DNA from: Mytilinidion resinicola
Taxonomy: Eukaryota > Ascomycota > Dothideomycetes > Mytilinidiales > Mytilinidiaceae
Assembly: GCF_010093595.1 (NCBI RefSeq)
Contig: NW_022985461.1
Span: 31,822-95,821, forward strand
DNA length: 64,000 nt
Direction: 5' to 3'
Position 1 is the first letter of the stretch, and the number at the start of each line of letters is the position of its first letter. The position numbers and the translations under genes are program-made. Below, in pieces: positions 20,846 through 30,512 of this stretch. The notes beneath the pieces were generated by a model, which did not search any database, was not told the origin of the DNA, and saw nothing but the letters and a program-made list of their open reading frames with translations.

Positions 20846-21974
20846 ATGGCCAATTTGGATTTCCTCGCCCGGTTCCCGGCGGGCAATGCGTCCCTCAGCG
20901 TCGTCGCATCAGATGGAGTCATGACCATCCACAATCTCCATCCTGGAACCATTGGCCGCCGGTGTCCACTTCTAGAGCTATCATTTGAGCAAGGCGCCTC
21001 TGGAATCCCTAGAGCGAGTGTCGAAGCAACGTCTGTGGACCTCGTCGTGCACTTTCTCCGCTTCTGCTACACTGGCGACTACCTCTCCTACGATGACATG
21101 GGCGCTCTACCTTTCTCACTACTCATGCACGCTCAGCTCTGTCGCATGGCAGAGATCTTCGAAGTACCAGAACTTCAGGCTTTAGCCCATACCAATGTCA
21201 TTCGAGAGACTGAGCTCGCCTGTAGCCTTCCGTCGCCACCACTTGACCTCTGCCCGGCAATTCGCTTCATATACGAGCATCTAGCGGACCAGAGACCGCT
21301 TGTCGAAACCATTCTCCACTACTGTGTCTACTGCTTCTTACAGCATAGACTCGGGACGGACGACTCATTCCGACAAGTCGCCTTCGAGCTGCGACCATTC
21401 CACCAGGATCTATGTCGTACTAGCTTCCAGCGGGGTTTCCAAGATGACGGTGAGTTATTCTGATATTCACAATATTACGGGCACTAACAGGGGTTTAGGA
21501 GCCATTGATATCGTTCGTCTGCCTGTACAAGAATCAACCCCACACTCGATGCAGGAACTCGGCAAGCTCGCCCTCGGCGATTTCCTCTACGGACTCTGGT
21601 CCGGCGACGTTTCCGACCTTCCCAAGGAGCTGGGCGAACAGGACCACGGCGCAGTCCTCCCGGAGAGCGAACACACTTTAGTGTACAGACCAAAAGTGGT
21701 GGATTCAAAGCGAATTGGAACTTCCGAAGACGACGTTTATGGCTACACGCTCGTCCACCTCCCGAAATACGCTTCGGAAAGCGGACCCTCCAATCTCATG
21801 TCCAATGCCCAGTCCCAGGATCCTTCGAGCGATCTTCCGCACGCCCAGCGTCCTTCAATTAGTGTACAGACCGACGCGGACACCGAGAATCGGGAGAACT
21901 TGGAGGACTGGACGATTACATCTCCAACGACCAACAATACCTCAGACTCAGACTCAGAGTGGGCTTTCGTGTAG
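20846..21974 (+). CDS. BTB/POZ domain protein
   Basis: Exons 20846-21449 and 21499-21974 (49-nt intron GTGAGT...TTTAG) encode 359 aa. Residues about 1-110 have the fungal BTB pattern: NASLSVVASDGVMTIHNLHP, a core LLELSF, VDLVVHFLRFCYTGDY and LLMHAQLCRMAEIFEVPELQ. A helical region follows, then an acidic Ser/Thr/Asp-rich tail ending SDSDSEWAFV. BTB proteins of this type are numerous in filamentous fungi; some act as Cullin-3 adaptors, but no partner can be inferred. The ATG chosen is the first in frame just before the BTB fold; an open frame of 82 codons lies upstream without ATG. Confidence 0.85.
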
Positions 21975-22924
21975 AGCGTGGCAATGGTTTCAATGTCTTC
22001 AAGGCCATTGTGGATTCCTTAAAAAATCCGCCGACACAGTTCAACTCGCTCAGATGTACTACCAGGTCAGTCAGGCTCATCAAAAGGATGGCAAGCAGGC
22101 TGACAATCAAGTAATAAGAACCGTTTGATATATCCAGTGCCAATCCCCTTTGTTGTGGTAGATGACGCCGAGAGGGCAAGCGAGTTTACAGTCTGTTCAA
22201 ATCATTGACTTACATGTGTTCCAATTTTTAGAAAGAGATGTGAGGCCCTCTTGCAAATAGAAGAAAAGTTTATAAGGACTATTCAAGGGCGCTGTACATA
22301 TGCCCGGTGGAACACGACTACGCGCGGGCCAAGTACCCGTTAGTCAACTCCCTGCGCGTAAATATGGCGCCTCACCGAACCCTCAAACAACGCCACCTGC
22401 GCCTCTCTTTTAATACCAATCCTTGCATTACCCACTTGAAGATGTGAGCAAGCACGCAACCCCTCAATTATGTTCTGCCTTCTGCACTATGATACCCTTT
22501 TTCTGTATCTAGAACGACGGCTTATGTTGGGAGGTTTCCACTATTCACGAATGGTAACCTGGGAAGGAAAAGGCCTACTCTCAGAAAAACGAGTCGCACC
22601 CTTCCGAAAGGCGTGCAAATACGGACCGCTGAGAGAAAGTGGTTGAGCGGGAAAGGTAGACCGACTGCTAATTAGATAGAGAGGCGATATTGGAACGAAT
22701 ACTGCTCCGAACTTGCTAGTGAGACTCAAATGTGCCTATTTGATGTGTCTGTAATCTAATATTATAGAAATGAAATGGTGAATGGTGACAGCAAGGAGAT
22801 GTGCCAAGCCACTAATTCTAGCGGGCCAAAACTCCAGCCAGCTTCCGACGAGAGAACCTTACGACCGAAGAAGCTCTCCCAGTTACCAGCAGCCCTGCAC
22901 ATCACCACAAACCCAAACCTCACA
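21975..22924. other. Intergenic between the BTB gene and ATP14
   Basis: No gene is seen. A few short frames on both strands lack support. Confidence 0.4.
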
Positions 22925-23419
22925 ATGCTCGCGCAATCACTCAGGGCCTCGGTAAGCCTCAATTGCCTGCAGTAGTCCGACACCATCTAACAATGCCTCG
23001 CAGCGCCAATCGCTCGCCCGCGTTGCCTGGCAGCAGGGTGTCGCCGTCTCGCGTCGAACCTTCATCACGCCCACGGCCGTCCGCCAAGGTAACTTTCCAT
23101 CTAGTAGAGCCCATCGCCAGGCTCAATTGCTAACGAGCGACTCCTCCCAGCCGACCTCGTCCAGGACTTGTACCTCCGCGAACTGAAGAACTACAAGCCG
23201 ACCCCCGTCAAGGCCTCGGATGCCGAGGGCCACGTCCAGACGTTCTCCATCCCCAAGGCGCCGCCGTCCCCCGAGGAAAGCGACATCGCGAGCGACCTGA
23301 AGTCGTACGAGACGCAGCAGGTGGAAATTGAGGGCCAGGCGGAGAGCGGCGCCGCGCCGGTGGAGGAGGACTGGTTCGAGGCCGAGGAGGAGGAGGAGGA
23401 GGCGGCGGCTGCTCATTAG
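22925..23419 (+). CDS. ATP14: Mitochondrial F1Fo ATP synthase subunit H
   Basis: Exons 22925-22951, 23004-23088 and 23151-23419 (introns 52 and 62 nt) give 126 aa, normal for subunit h of the ATP synthase peripheral stalk. Residues 1-35 are an Arg/Ser/Ala presequence (MLAQSLRASRQSLARVAWQQ). The mature part begins ADLVQDLYLRELKNYKPTPV and continues with KASDAEGHVQTFSIPKAPPS, and the protein ends in an acidic EEDWFEAEEEEEE tail, all hallmarks of Atp14. It would sit at the top of the peripheral stalk in the inner membrane. Splice junctions restore the family sequence exactly. Confidence 0.93.
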
Positions 23420-24911
23420 ATTTGCGTGCGAGCAGGTGGTCGGATGGCACACTGGCTGGAGCGATTGTAAAACAGCATTTGTTGAATGTGACTATATCAA
23501 TCTTTTGATTGAGTCTTAGCTGGAGATGCCGCGGGATGAGTGACTTGCGGTGTGTGCTTGTTATTGGGGATGAAATGACCCAATGGCGTTCCCTTCTAAT
23601 CTGTATTCACGCGTGTGCCATCGTTGGTCGGGAATTGGCTGTCCCTGTTGCTCCCTGGAAATTATACAGCGGTTTGTATCAGGTCTTGAAAGGATCTACA
23701 GTGCATCGGCATAAGTCTATTACACTAATTACCCACCGCTTGAGATGCTCAGCCTACTTTCCAAAACACATCAGTTTACGTGAGCTCTGCCCCTTCTTTT
23801 AAGTGGTAGCATTCGACCGTATGGGCGGCCTAAAGAGTCATCAGACTCGTCGAAGGACTGAAGTTAGGTTTCGTCTATATCCACGGGCTCAGACCTCTAG
23901 ATATACTGATTATGAAGTTGCGTTATTTCATCAAAAGCAAGGACTAGAGCCAGTATGGGCGTCCGAAATTCATCAGACCGCTTCAGCATCGAGGTTTAGT
24001 GTCGATCAGGCGATTGCTCTCTGGTTTGTATGTTGATGTAGACCTCATCTTTGGATTCTTTTTGCGTGTCCGACACCAAATCTCGGCATGGGAGGAGAGT
24101 TGAGAGCAGTCGACAAAAGGTCGTATAGAGTTTAAAGAAGGAATCTGCATCACTTGAGATATGGAGAACCCTGCGCATTTCCGACCTGTTTACTCTGTTT
24201 AGTAATAGGCAATCGCTCTTGGTGTGCATCTTTCTAGAAGAAATGCCTGCCATAATGCGAGGGCTTGAATGGGTTGGACTGCGGAGGATAGGGAACTTTA
24301 TTGTGGAAGAGGAGAGTGCCGTAGGTAAGAGTCTGATGATGGTTTGGAACGAGCGAGAGGATAATCTTGGATCGAGGTAAAGGGCGGGGGAAAGTGACTA
24401 CGGGTCCGAGTCGGTAGAAACCCTATTTATTTGTACATGTATTGAGGTGCTCTAAAACGCTCATTATTCTATCCAAGATAGATAACAATCTAGTAAGGCT
24501 CACAGTAACCAGACAATGAGAACTCTATGAGGTGCTCTAAATGAGCAGAAGGCGACTACACGCGACTAGTGATCTAATCGCCTGCAGTAGTTACTGTCGG
24601 AAGAAGGTTATTAAGAAAGTTAATACGGTCAGAATAATGCTATTTTTAGCAACTTGACTTGGCGCATGTCGGGTCTACACTTTTGGAAGTGTAGAAAGAG
24701 GTTAAGAGGATAGTCATGGGAGAGACTGGAGGCAGAATGTATATATTCGAGAGGGGATAGACTAGCGACTAAGACGCGCTAGGATGAAGGTGAGGAGAAG
24801 AGATGGTTGTCTCGGTTGGGCTGGTGTTCGTATTGAGGCTCGCGGAGAAACCCGACGTATCGATTTCACTTACTGTATAGTTTGAAAAAATTTGCCAGCG
24901 TCCATCAAACA
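23420..24911. other. Intergenic, about 1.5 kb
   Basis: No gene is seen between ATP14 and the tRNA gene. A 14-bp word (TGTATTGAGGTGCT at 24438-24451) also occurs in the 211-bp transposon but is not enough to call a copy. Confidence 0.4.
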
Positions 24912-24941
24912 GGCACTTTGGCGGAGTGGTTAACGCGCGGG

Positions 24942-24990
24942 GTATGCATCACCTCCAGGTCATCCACACTTCTCATACTAACAGTACTAG
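24942..24990 (+). other. Intron 1 of the tRNA-Ser gene (spliceosomal-type signals)
   Basis: These 49 nt start GTATGC, contain the full consensus branch site TACTAAC (24976-24982) and end TACTAG. They interrupt the anticodon stem between its fourth and fifth base pairs (tRNA positions 30/31), not the loop. Ending the intron at the earlier AG (24984) leaves six extra bases that destroy the stem. Confidence 0.8.
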
Positions 24991-25011
24991 CCTGCTAAGC
25001 CCGTTCCTTCG

Positions 25012-25061
25012 GTACGACTTCCCAAAGCTTGATGTTTGATCAGGTCACTAACAATCCTCAG
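25012..25061 (+). other. Intron 2 of the tRNA-Ser gene (spliceosomal-type signals)
   Basis: These 50 nt start GTACGA, contain CACTAAC (25046-25052) and end CCTCAG. They interrupt the variable arm immediately after its UUCG loop; joining the flanks gives a cUUCGg tetraloop closed by a 4-bp stem. Without removal the variable arm cannot close. Confidence 0.8.
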
Positions 25062-25105
25062 GGAGCCTGGGTTCGATCCCCAGAGGTGTCGTAAGATATT
25101 CCATA

Positions 25106-25120
25106 TTTTTGATCTTTTTT
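25106..25120 (+). terminator. RNA polymerase III terminator of the tRNA gene
   Basis: T runs of five (25106-25110) and six (25115-25120) lie 15-29 nt after the tRNA 3' end, as expected for Pol III termination. Confidence 0.7.
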
Positions 25121-25559
25121 GCCCTTGAAGACAGCCCAAGAAGCTTCACGTATGAGAAGAGAATTCAGCTAAGGTCTTTCTATTTTTATCCATTATTATA
25201 TCTACGTCTCTTCGTACCTTTGTAATGCCACGCGAAGGATGCGCTTGGTCTATCCGTAAAACTTGGTGTTATATCACCCCAATGTGCACACTGCCCAATC
25301 CCCACTTCTCACGTGACGATATGCCACTGTGCCAGGCAGGTTACAGGTGGCCGGGGAGACCTTGTAAGCTTTGTCAGATAGTCTTGGCGCACCCCACCCA
25401 ACTGCACAGGCACCTGCATTCGCACCCCAACCTCACCCCACCCTCATCCTCATCACTTTACGCCATTGCCCCATTCCCTTCCGTTAACAGTTACTAAGGG
25501 CTCAAGCCCGCTGCTAGTATTACCATTCTGGTTCCCTTGGTCCCTTCTTTACCGTCGAA
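25121..25559. other. Intergenic between the tRNA and the 431-aa gene
   Basis: This holds the promoter and leader of the gene at 25560. A 90-codon frame at 25225-25497 has a chance C-x2-C/H-x-H spacing and is not supported. Confidence 0.35.
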
Positions 25560-26913
25560 ATGGAAGTTCTGGCCTATCTTCTCTCAGAGCCACTATCCAC
25601 GTTGCCAGAAGTTGGCGTGGTTGACCCTCATCATACCACAACTCGAATTCTTCTCGGCATCCGAAAAACTTATGAAAGCGATGAGGAACATCTGCAACGC
25701 TTCTCTAACATCTTGCTTAATCTGGAAAAAGGTAGGTGAGTGCTGAGTCCCGACCAGGGCTTTGGTAGCGGCACTGTTAACGTGTATAGATGTGACTTTC
25801 GACGCCTTACATAAGACTCTTCCGTTCAGGTGGTCTGATGGCGAGAGATATGACGTAGTTAATCCGTTTGGCGATGATCGTCAGTTTCAGTACCAGTCCC
25901 TCTGGACTTTCGACATCCAAAATAACGTATTACGGTACACCAATCGCGACGGCTGTAGCCAAATCCTATTTGCTCTTCTTCGAGAGCGTGCTGTGAGTTT
26001 GACCGATATGAAACCGCTCGACGGACCTATACCCTTACCTTTCGAGCCGATTTTCGATCCAGAAGGGACCTATTGGCAACCGCAAATTAAGGTAGGTAAC
26101 CGACTGCGTGCATTCACCCATCATTTGCTCCACGATTTCCATCACCAGTGGAGGCACATCCATCGGAGACGTTACAACTCCATCACTTTACGAGCACTTG
26201 GACGAGCTATTATCAGACTCTCAACTCTTGATTTTGAGGTTCGCCAGAACACAGGGGGGCATCTCCCTCTGGGAGTACATGTATGGATTACCCAGTTGCC
26301 TGCCTGGGAGCCATTTGAGAATGATATTGTACGTGTTGGTAGCATCTACGTCGTTCTCTGCCAAGAAATTCAAGAAGGACTGTCAATGGCCCGACGACAC
26401 CTATCATCTCGAGACTTTATCAACACAACGGCTTCTGGGGAAGCGCAGGCACAGTACATGGTCCTATCAGTCAAGCATATCATGCTTTGTCATGTCACTA
26501 TACAGCATTCACTCGAATGTACTGTTCCAGAGCCTCTTTTCAATGGCATTGAACCCCCGTCGGATCTAGCACTGGATTACCTTATCTGGGCTACCGCCTC
26601 CGCTAGACCTTGGATCTTTACACCTCTCCAATCGCTGCCTATTGAGGTCCAGAACATTATACTGGATTACGAGTCGATTGGGACAGTAGAAGCTGCTAAA
26701 GTTGGCTGCTTGCTTGGCTTGGGGTCACCATTCTTGTGGAAGGACGGTCCTCTTGAGGTTACACTAGAGGAAAGACACTTGACTCGCCCGTCAGGGTCAA
26801 CTGTCGAATCCCAAATCTGGTTTGGTGAGCATAAGAGTGGAATAGTCTATTGGGCCCGAGCAAGTTCTCTCCGCCCAGGTCCCTTTGCCTCCAGCATTCT
26901 AGCGGGAAAATAA
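25560..26913 (+). CDS. Conserved filamentous-fungus protein of unknown function, 431 aa
   Basis: Exons 25560-25731 and 25790-26913 (58-nt intron GTAGGT...GTATAG) encode 431 aa starting MEVLAYLLSEPLSTLPE. The end carries a distinctive block I recognise from many uncharacterised Pezizomycotina proteins: LPIEVQNIILDYESIGTVEA, AKVGCLLGLGSPFLWKDGP and VESQIWFGEHKSGIVYWAR. The middle is mixed alpha/beta with HHQWRHIHRRRYNSI. The LPIEVQNIIL segment resembles an F-box-like helix but sits near the C-terminus. No catalytic motif is evident. It lies between the tRNA gene and a transposon-rich stretch but looks intact. Confidence 0.85.
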
Positions 26914-27065
26914 GTCACAATATCAGCTGTCAAAAGGTAACAACGCCTCCAAGCACCATTGTTTCAGTCGGTCCGAACTAATAACGATACGGCTCTATCT
27001 AGGAACGAGACTACTGCACTCCAACAATCCATATTTCTTTAGTGGCGTCAACTACACGCTAGACC
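26914..27065. other. Short intergenic stretch
   Basis: Nothing is recognised here; it ends at the target duplication AGACC of the transposon copy at 27066. Confidence 0.3.
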
Positions 27066-27306
27066 TGGCAACTGGCGTAAGAAGGTGCAATCAGTGCAGG
27101 AGACATGGAGTTATATTAGTGTGCTAATGAGTAACTATATAGTTAGAGGACGTCTAAGGAAAAAGGAAGCATAGTGAGACAAGAGGAAGTGACAAACGTG
27201 CATCAGCAGCGTAACAGGACAGCGCAGAGTAACAGACACGTAGCAGGCGCGTCGCAAGTTCTGTAGTAGAGACAATGATGAAGCCGTAGTGCAAAGCTAG
27301 CTTCCA
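27066..27306. mobile_element. Diverged 241-bp member of the miniature TIR transposon family
   Basis: The left end TGGCAACTGGCGTAAG and right end GCTAGCTTCCA (reverse complement TGGAAGCTAGC) match the TGGCAGC termini of the 211-bp element. Internal blocks such as GTGCTAATGAGTAACTATATAG also match. It is flanked on both sides by AGACC (27061-27065 and 27307-27311), a perfect 5-bp target duplication. It is longer and older than the two identical copies. Confidence 0.75.
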
Positions 27307-27454
27307 AGACCACCAGGTGCTCAAACAGGCTATAGAGACAGTGTAATGAATATGGCATTCCGTCTATATAATGTCAGAAACAACAAACTCCAAAACTCCA
27401 GTGAACCCCCAGCGTTCCCCCATACCAAGCACCTCCCATGTGCAGATTTTCTGT

Positions 27455-28570
27455 TTATGGTAAAACCCCAAGTGGGTTGTTCTTCATGTTTGCAAGCATG
27501 GTTGTGATTCTATTGACATCGTTTCGTAGGTATAAGCCGCCGCTCAACGCCGTAAGTATCCCGTGGTTCGCAGTGAAGAACTGAACGTGAAGCCCGATAT
27601 GGATGATGCCGTAGACTTTCTTAGATGCGTTCGTTGTGCCTCCGCAGTGTGGCAGCTGGCGTAGGAAGGGCAAAGGATCAGTGAGGAAAGCATCAGTTGT
27701 ATTGAGGTGCTAATGAGTGGCTATATAGTGAAGAGAGACCAGGGGTTGCAGGCAGCAACGGTGACAAAACAACAGGTGAACCCTGTCCAGCTGAGAAGTG
27801 AACCCTGTACAGCTGAGACGCGTAGACAGACGTGCGTAGGAGCATTCTAACTGGCTGCCACAGTGTCTGCTCAAGTGATCTCTCGTCAGAGGCCAGCTTC
27901 TATCGGCCCTCTTGCTCTCTACCAAACAGTAGTCATACGCATACATGCTACCCCCAGGGCGAGCAAGAATTTTGAGCACCGACATGTCTGCCTGTGTTTC
28001 ACCGACAGTTGTCTCCCCAAGCGACTCCTCCTGGACAACATCGAATCCTTCAGCCTCCACGAAAAAATGCTTCAAGATGGCCAAGAAGGCCCTCCGGTAC
28101 AAGAACTCGTGGGATTCGGGACTTCTTTCAACAAGTTGGAGGTGCGTTTGAACATTGGGCGTGTCCAGGTAAGTGCGAGGTGCAGGGGGGTTGGGATTTG
28201 TGCGTCTGATCCGTCCAGTTCGTGCGTTGCGCCTGCATGAGACAAGGGAATTACTTCTCATCGAGATCTCCAATTACTTGTAAGCATTCCAGATGACGAT
28301 TGACACTCACCATTGCACCCAAGATTTGGAGATATCAAGTGTCCATGTGTCCTGAACGGGATCAGCACAGCTCGCTTCTGTTAAGATCTAGCATATACAC
28401 ACCGCTGCTACATCCTCCCACCCAGCCGGGATTGCAAACTGCGTAGACCCAGTATCTACCCGTTCGTAATAGTCTTCTCCGGCAGCATTTGCCCATTGTC
28501 TCCAGCCACCGCCAACAAAGGTTCCGAGTGCATATGCCGAGGTGGAGGGAGGCGGAAAGGGGGCAGCCAT
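27455..28570 (-). pseudogene. WW-like plus PD-(D/E)XK nuclease-like gene, split by a miniature transposon
   Basis: Exons 28570-28403, 28351-28311 and 28232-27861, then, beyond the insertion, 27644-27455; introns are 51 and 78 nt. Without the element and one target copy the frame is 257 codons including the stop. The start is the ATG of MAAPFPPPSTSAYALG. Residues about 20-55 (GGGWRQWANAAGEDYYERVD, then TQFAIPAGW) resemble a WW domain, and WVQWRNARTGRIRR a partial second one. The later half has an ADMSVLKI...CLVESKRAD pattern like the D...ExK core of PD-(D/E)XK nucleases, and an end KKVYGIIHIGLHVQFF. The 211-bp element plus 5-bp duplication adds 216 nt, which keeps frame, but an in-frame TAG at 27710-27712 ends the product early. 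Function unknown. Confidence 0.75.
27650..27860. mobile_element. 211-bp miniature TIR transposon (MITE-like), copy A
   Basis: The ends are TGGCAGCTGG and CTGGCTGCCA, imperfect inverted repeats with a perfect TGGCAGC core. Target duplication CAGTG flanks it at 27645-27649 and 27861-27865. The sequence is identical over all 211 bp to copy B (63788-63998), which points to recent movement. It has no coding capacity. It interrupts the gene at 27455-28570. Confidence 0.88.
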
Positions 28571-30512
28571 TTCAAAGATATGTGATGTTGAATGCGTAAC
28601 TGTCAAGATTGGCCGGTATTGAAAATGCGTGGATAAAGATATTGAAGTTGCGTGGATGTTGAGACTGAGTAGATATTGGGAATTGGAGAGGTGTACTGGG
28701 CATATATACTTACTATCGTACCTACTTCGCTTTCTAGATACATATTCCGTTTCATCTTTCATCATATCAAACAAGGCACAGGGCTTCATCTGCGTGTCCC
28801 TCGTTCTATAATTGGTTGAATACTGCTAGAGGAGAAGATGCGGCGTATGCAGCGTTTCCCTTCTACCGGTACAACGCGCGCGCGTAGGATCCCAAAATAG
28901 ATAGTTCGATTCATGAAATGCATGGGCAGAGCAATCAAGGAGCTAGATATCTACTAGTCACATGCGGCGAGTTCCATAATTTTCTCTACTGAAGCTGGAG
29001 GCACGATTGTCCTTCGCGTAATGATACTGCCTGCTTGCTAGCGCTAGGGAGCTGTGCAGAAACATTTGCTCCCCTAGCTCAGTTTGGACAGACGCATTCT
29101 TGAAAGCAGCTGGCACTAGAAATCTCTTGTGGTGAACTCACTCTGTCTACCCAAAGACTTGAGATGGCACGCGAGTGCTGGTAGTAGAAACAAGGCGATG
29201 AACGAGTGGATCTAGTGAAGCCGATGGGGCGCAGGTTCATGTCTAACCCTAAACTTGCCGCAAGCAGCCAGACGATACGAGCAGGAAACACCCTAGCTCC
29301 CATTGTTGGTAGGTTTTGACGCACCGTTATTTAAGGTGTGGCGTAACGCGTTTGCCGCAGCGCGGGCGGCCAGAGTAGCAGGACTTGCCAAGGCTCTGAA
29401 CAGTTCGTTCGGTGGATTCATGATCAGTTCAACCTCCGGACGATGCTCAAAGCTAAAGCGCGCCCCAAGCTGTGCGCGACGTCGAACGAAGGGGGTAGGT
29501 ACTCCCACACCACCTTTGTTTACTCGAGGATGAATTATCACGCCTTTCACTCGTCCCAGCGCTCTCTGCTACCAAGATTATTCACCCTTTCCTACCGCCC
29601 GCGAATGGCGAATACTCTGCTACCTGTGCCGCCTCCGTCGGTACGCGCTTAATCGCTCCTCGGTTTCAGGTTCCCTTATTCTCCGCTTTCTCCCCTCAGG
29701 TTCACCTTGGAGGAGTTTCGGATCGGCGTCTCTTGGTGGTTTGTGGCTTCGTCTCAGTGATAGCGCCAATAAGGCGGCTATGTATCTAAAGAAGTGGTTG
29801 GATATGCCCTCTTCCATTTCACGACTGACTTAGTCATGCCAGATGATCGTTAGTGAACGGAATTTTGACGATCGAGATCTAAGACCGCTATGAAAACTTT
29901 ATCAACTCATCCGCTTTTCGGATATGTGGCTTAATATATGCACAGAAAATCCTCGGAGCAAGGACTCGTAGAAGTTTCGTCGATGGCCATTCTCTTGCTA
30001 ACATGTTGATACTAGAAGTAAAACGGCCGGAGAAGATACCTCTTCCTGAGGAGCGCCTAATGTCAATGCCGCTGACATTGCCCTACTCGGCGACCTGTTG
30101 AAACAGAACAAAACCTTGTGGGTCCACTCCTGTGGGGCTATTGTGCCGTTCCTTCTACATATCTGTTAATGCATCGTAAGGATACGCGCGCGTGGGGTGG
30201 CACAGCTTTTGTGGAGTCATGCTAGCGGCAGGCAGGATCGTTGCGAAACGGGTGTCTACACTGGACGGTGGACCTCTGCCTTGTACCTCTTTCATGGAGA
30301 AAACGTGCCACGACTTTGGTCAAGAGCGGCGTGGCCTGTAGTTATCTGTCAGGATACATAGGCCGTGTGTCGCTGAGATAGATGTTAAGTTTCCAAGCAG
30401 CAACGCAGCTACGAGCAGCACAAGGCTCGATCATCCTATAATACATAGGACAAAAGGCAAACACTTGCACTGACTGGAATTGTCTCTCGTTGTGTTCTAC
30501 GTAGATCTAAAT
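28571..30512. other. Intergenic, about 1.9 kb
   Basis: This is the promoter side of the split gene and the promoter of the Fig1-like gene. Minus-strand frames around 29293-29550 and 29079-29324 have no recognisable content and start at non-ATG codons. No repeat partner is seen within the window. Confidence 0.4.

Larger units (their letters stand above)
24912..25091 (+). tRNA. tRNA-Ser (anticodon GCU) interrupted by two mRNA-type introns
   Basis: Exonic parts are 24912-24941, 24991-25011 and 25062-25091, 81 nt in total. The acceptor stem GGCACTT/AGGTGTC pairs over 7 bp (two G-U), with discriminator G as usual for Ser. The D arm has GCG/CGC and GAGTGGTTAA, and the A box is TGGCGGAGTGG. The T arm is CTGGG/CCCAG with loop TTCGATC; the B box is GGTTCGATCCC. 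Removing 24942-24990 (49 nt, GTATGC...TACTAAC...TACTAG) creates a perfect anticodon arm CGGGC-CTGCTAA-GCCCG. Removing 25012-25061 (50 nt, GTACGA...CACTAAC...CTCAG) creates a variable arm UUCC-UUCG-GGAG. Neither intron is at the standard 37/38 site. T-runs of a Pol III terminator follow. Confidence 0.87.

Noticed and set aside
24438..24451. Possible further copy of the miniature transposon (TGTATTGAGGTGCT)
   Set aside because: Only 14 bp match and no terminal repeats or target duplication are visible.
24942..24984. Ending tRNA intron 1 at the first AG after the branch site
   Set aside because: It leaves TACTAG in the anticodon arm and breaks all stem pairing; the later AG at 24990 gives a perfect stem.
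24938..25061. Reading GGGGT-ATGCA as a tRNA-Cys anticodon arm with a single long intron
   Set aside because: Pairing to ATCCT needs G-U pairs, position 37 would be a pyrimidine, the variable loop would be odd, and G73 with a long variable arm argues for Ser.
25225..25497. 90-codon frame with C-x2-C and H-x-H spacing as a zinc-finger gene
   Set aside because: There is no wider zinc-finger pattern, no homology I recognise and no splice partner; it lies in the promoter of the next gene.
29293..29550. Minus-strand 85-codon frame as a small gene
   Set aside because: It starts at GTG and has no recognisable family; composition alone cannot support it.
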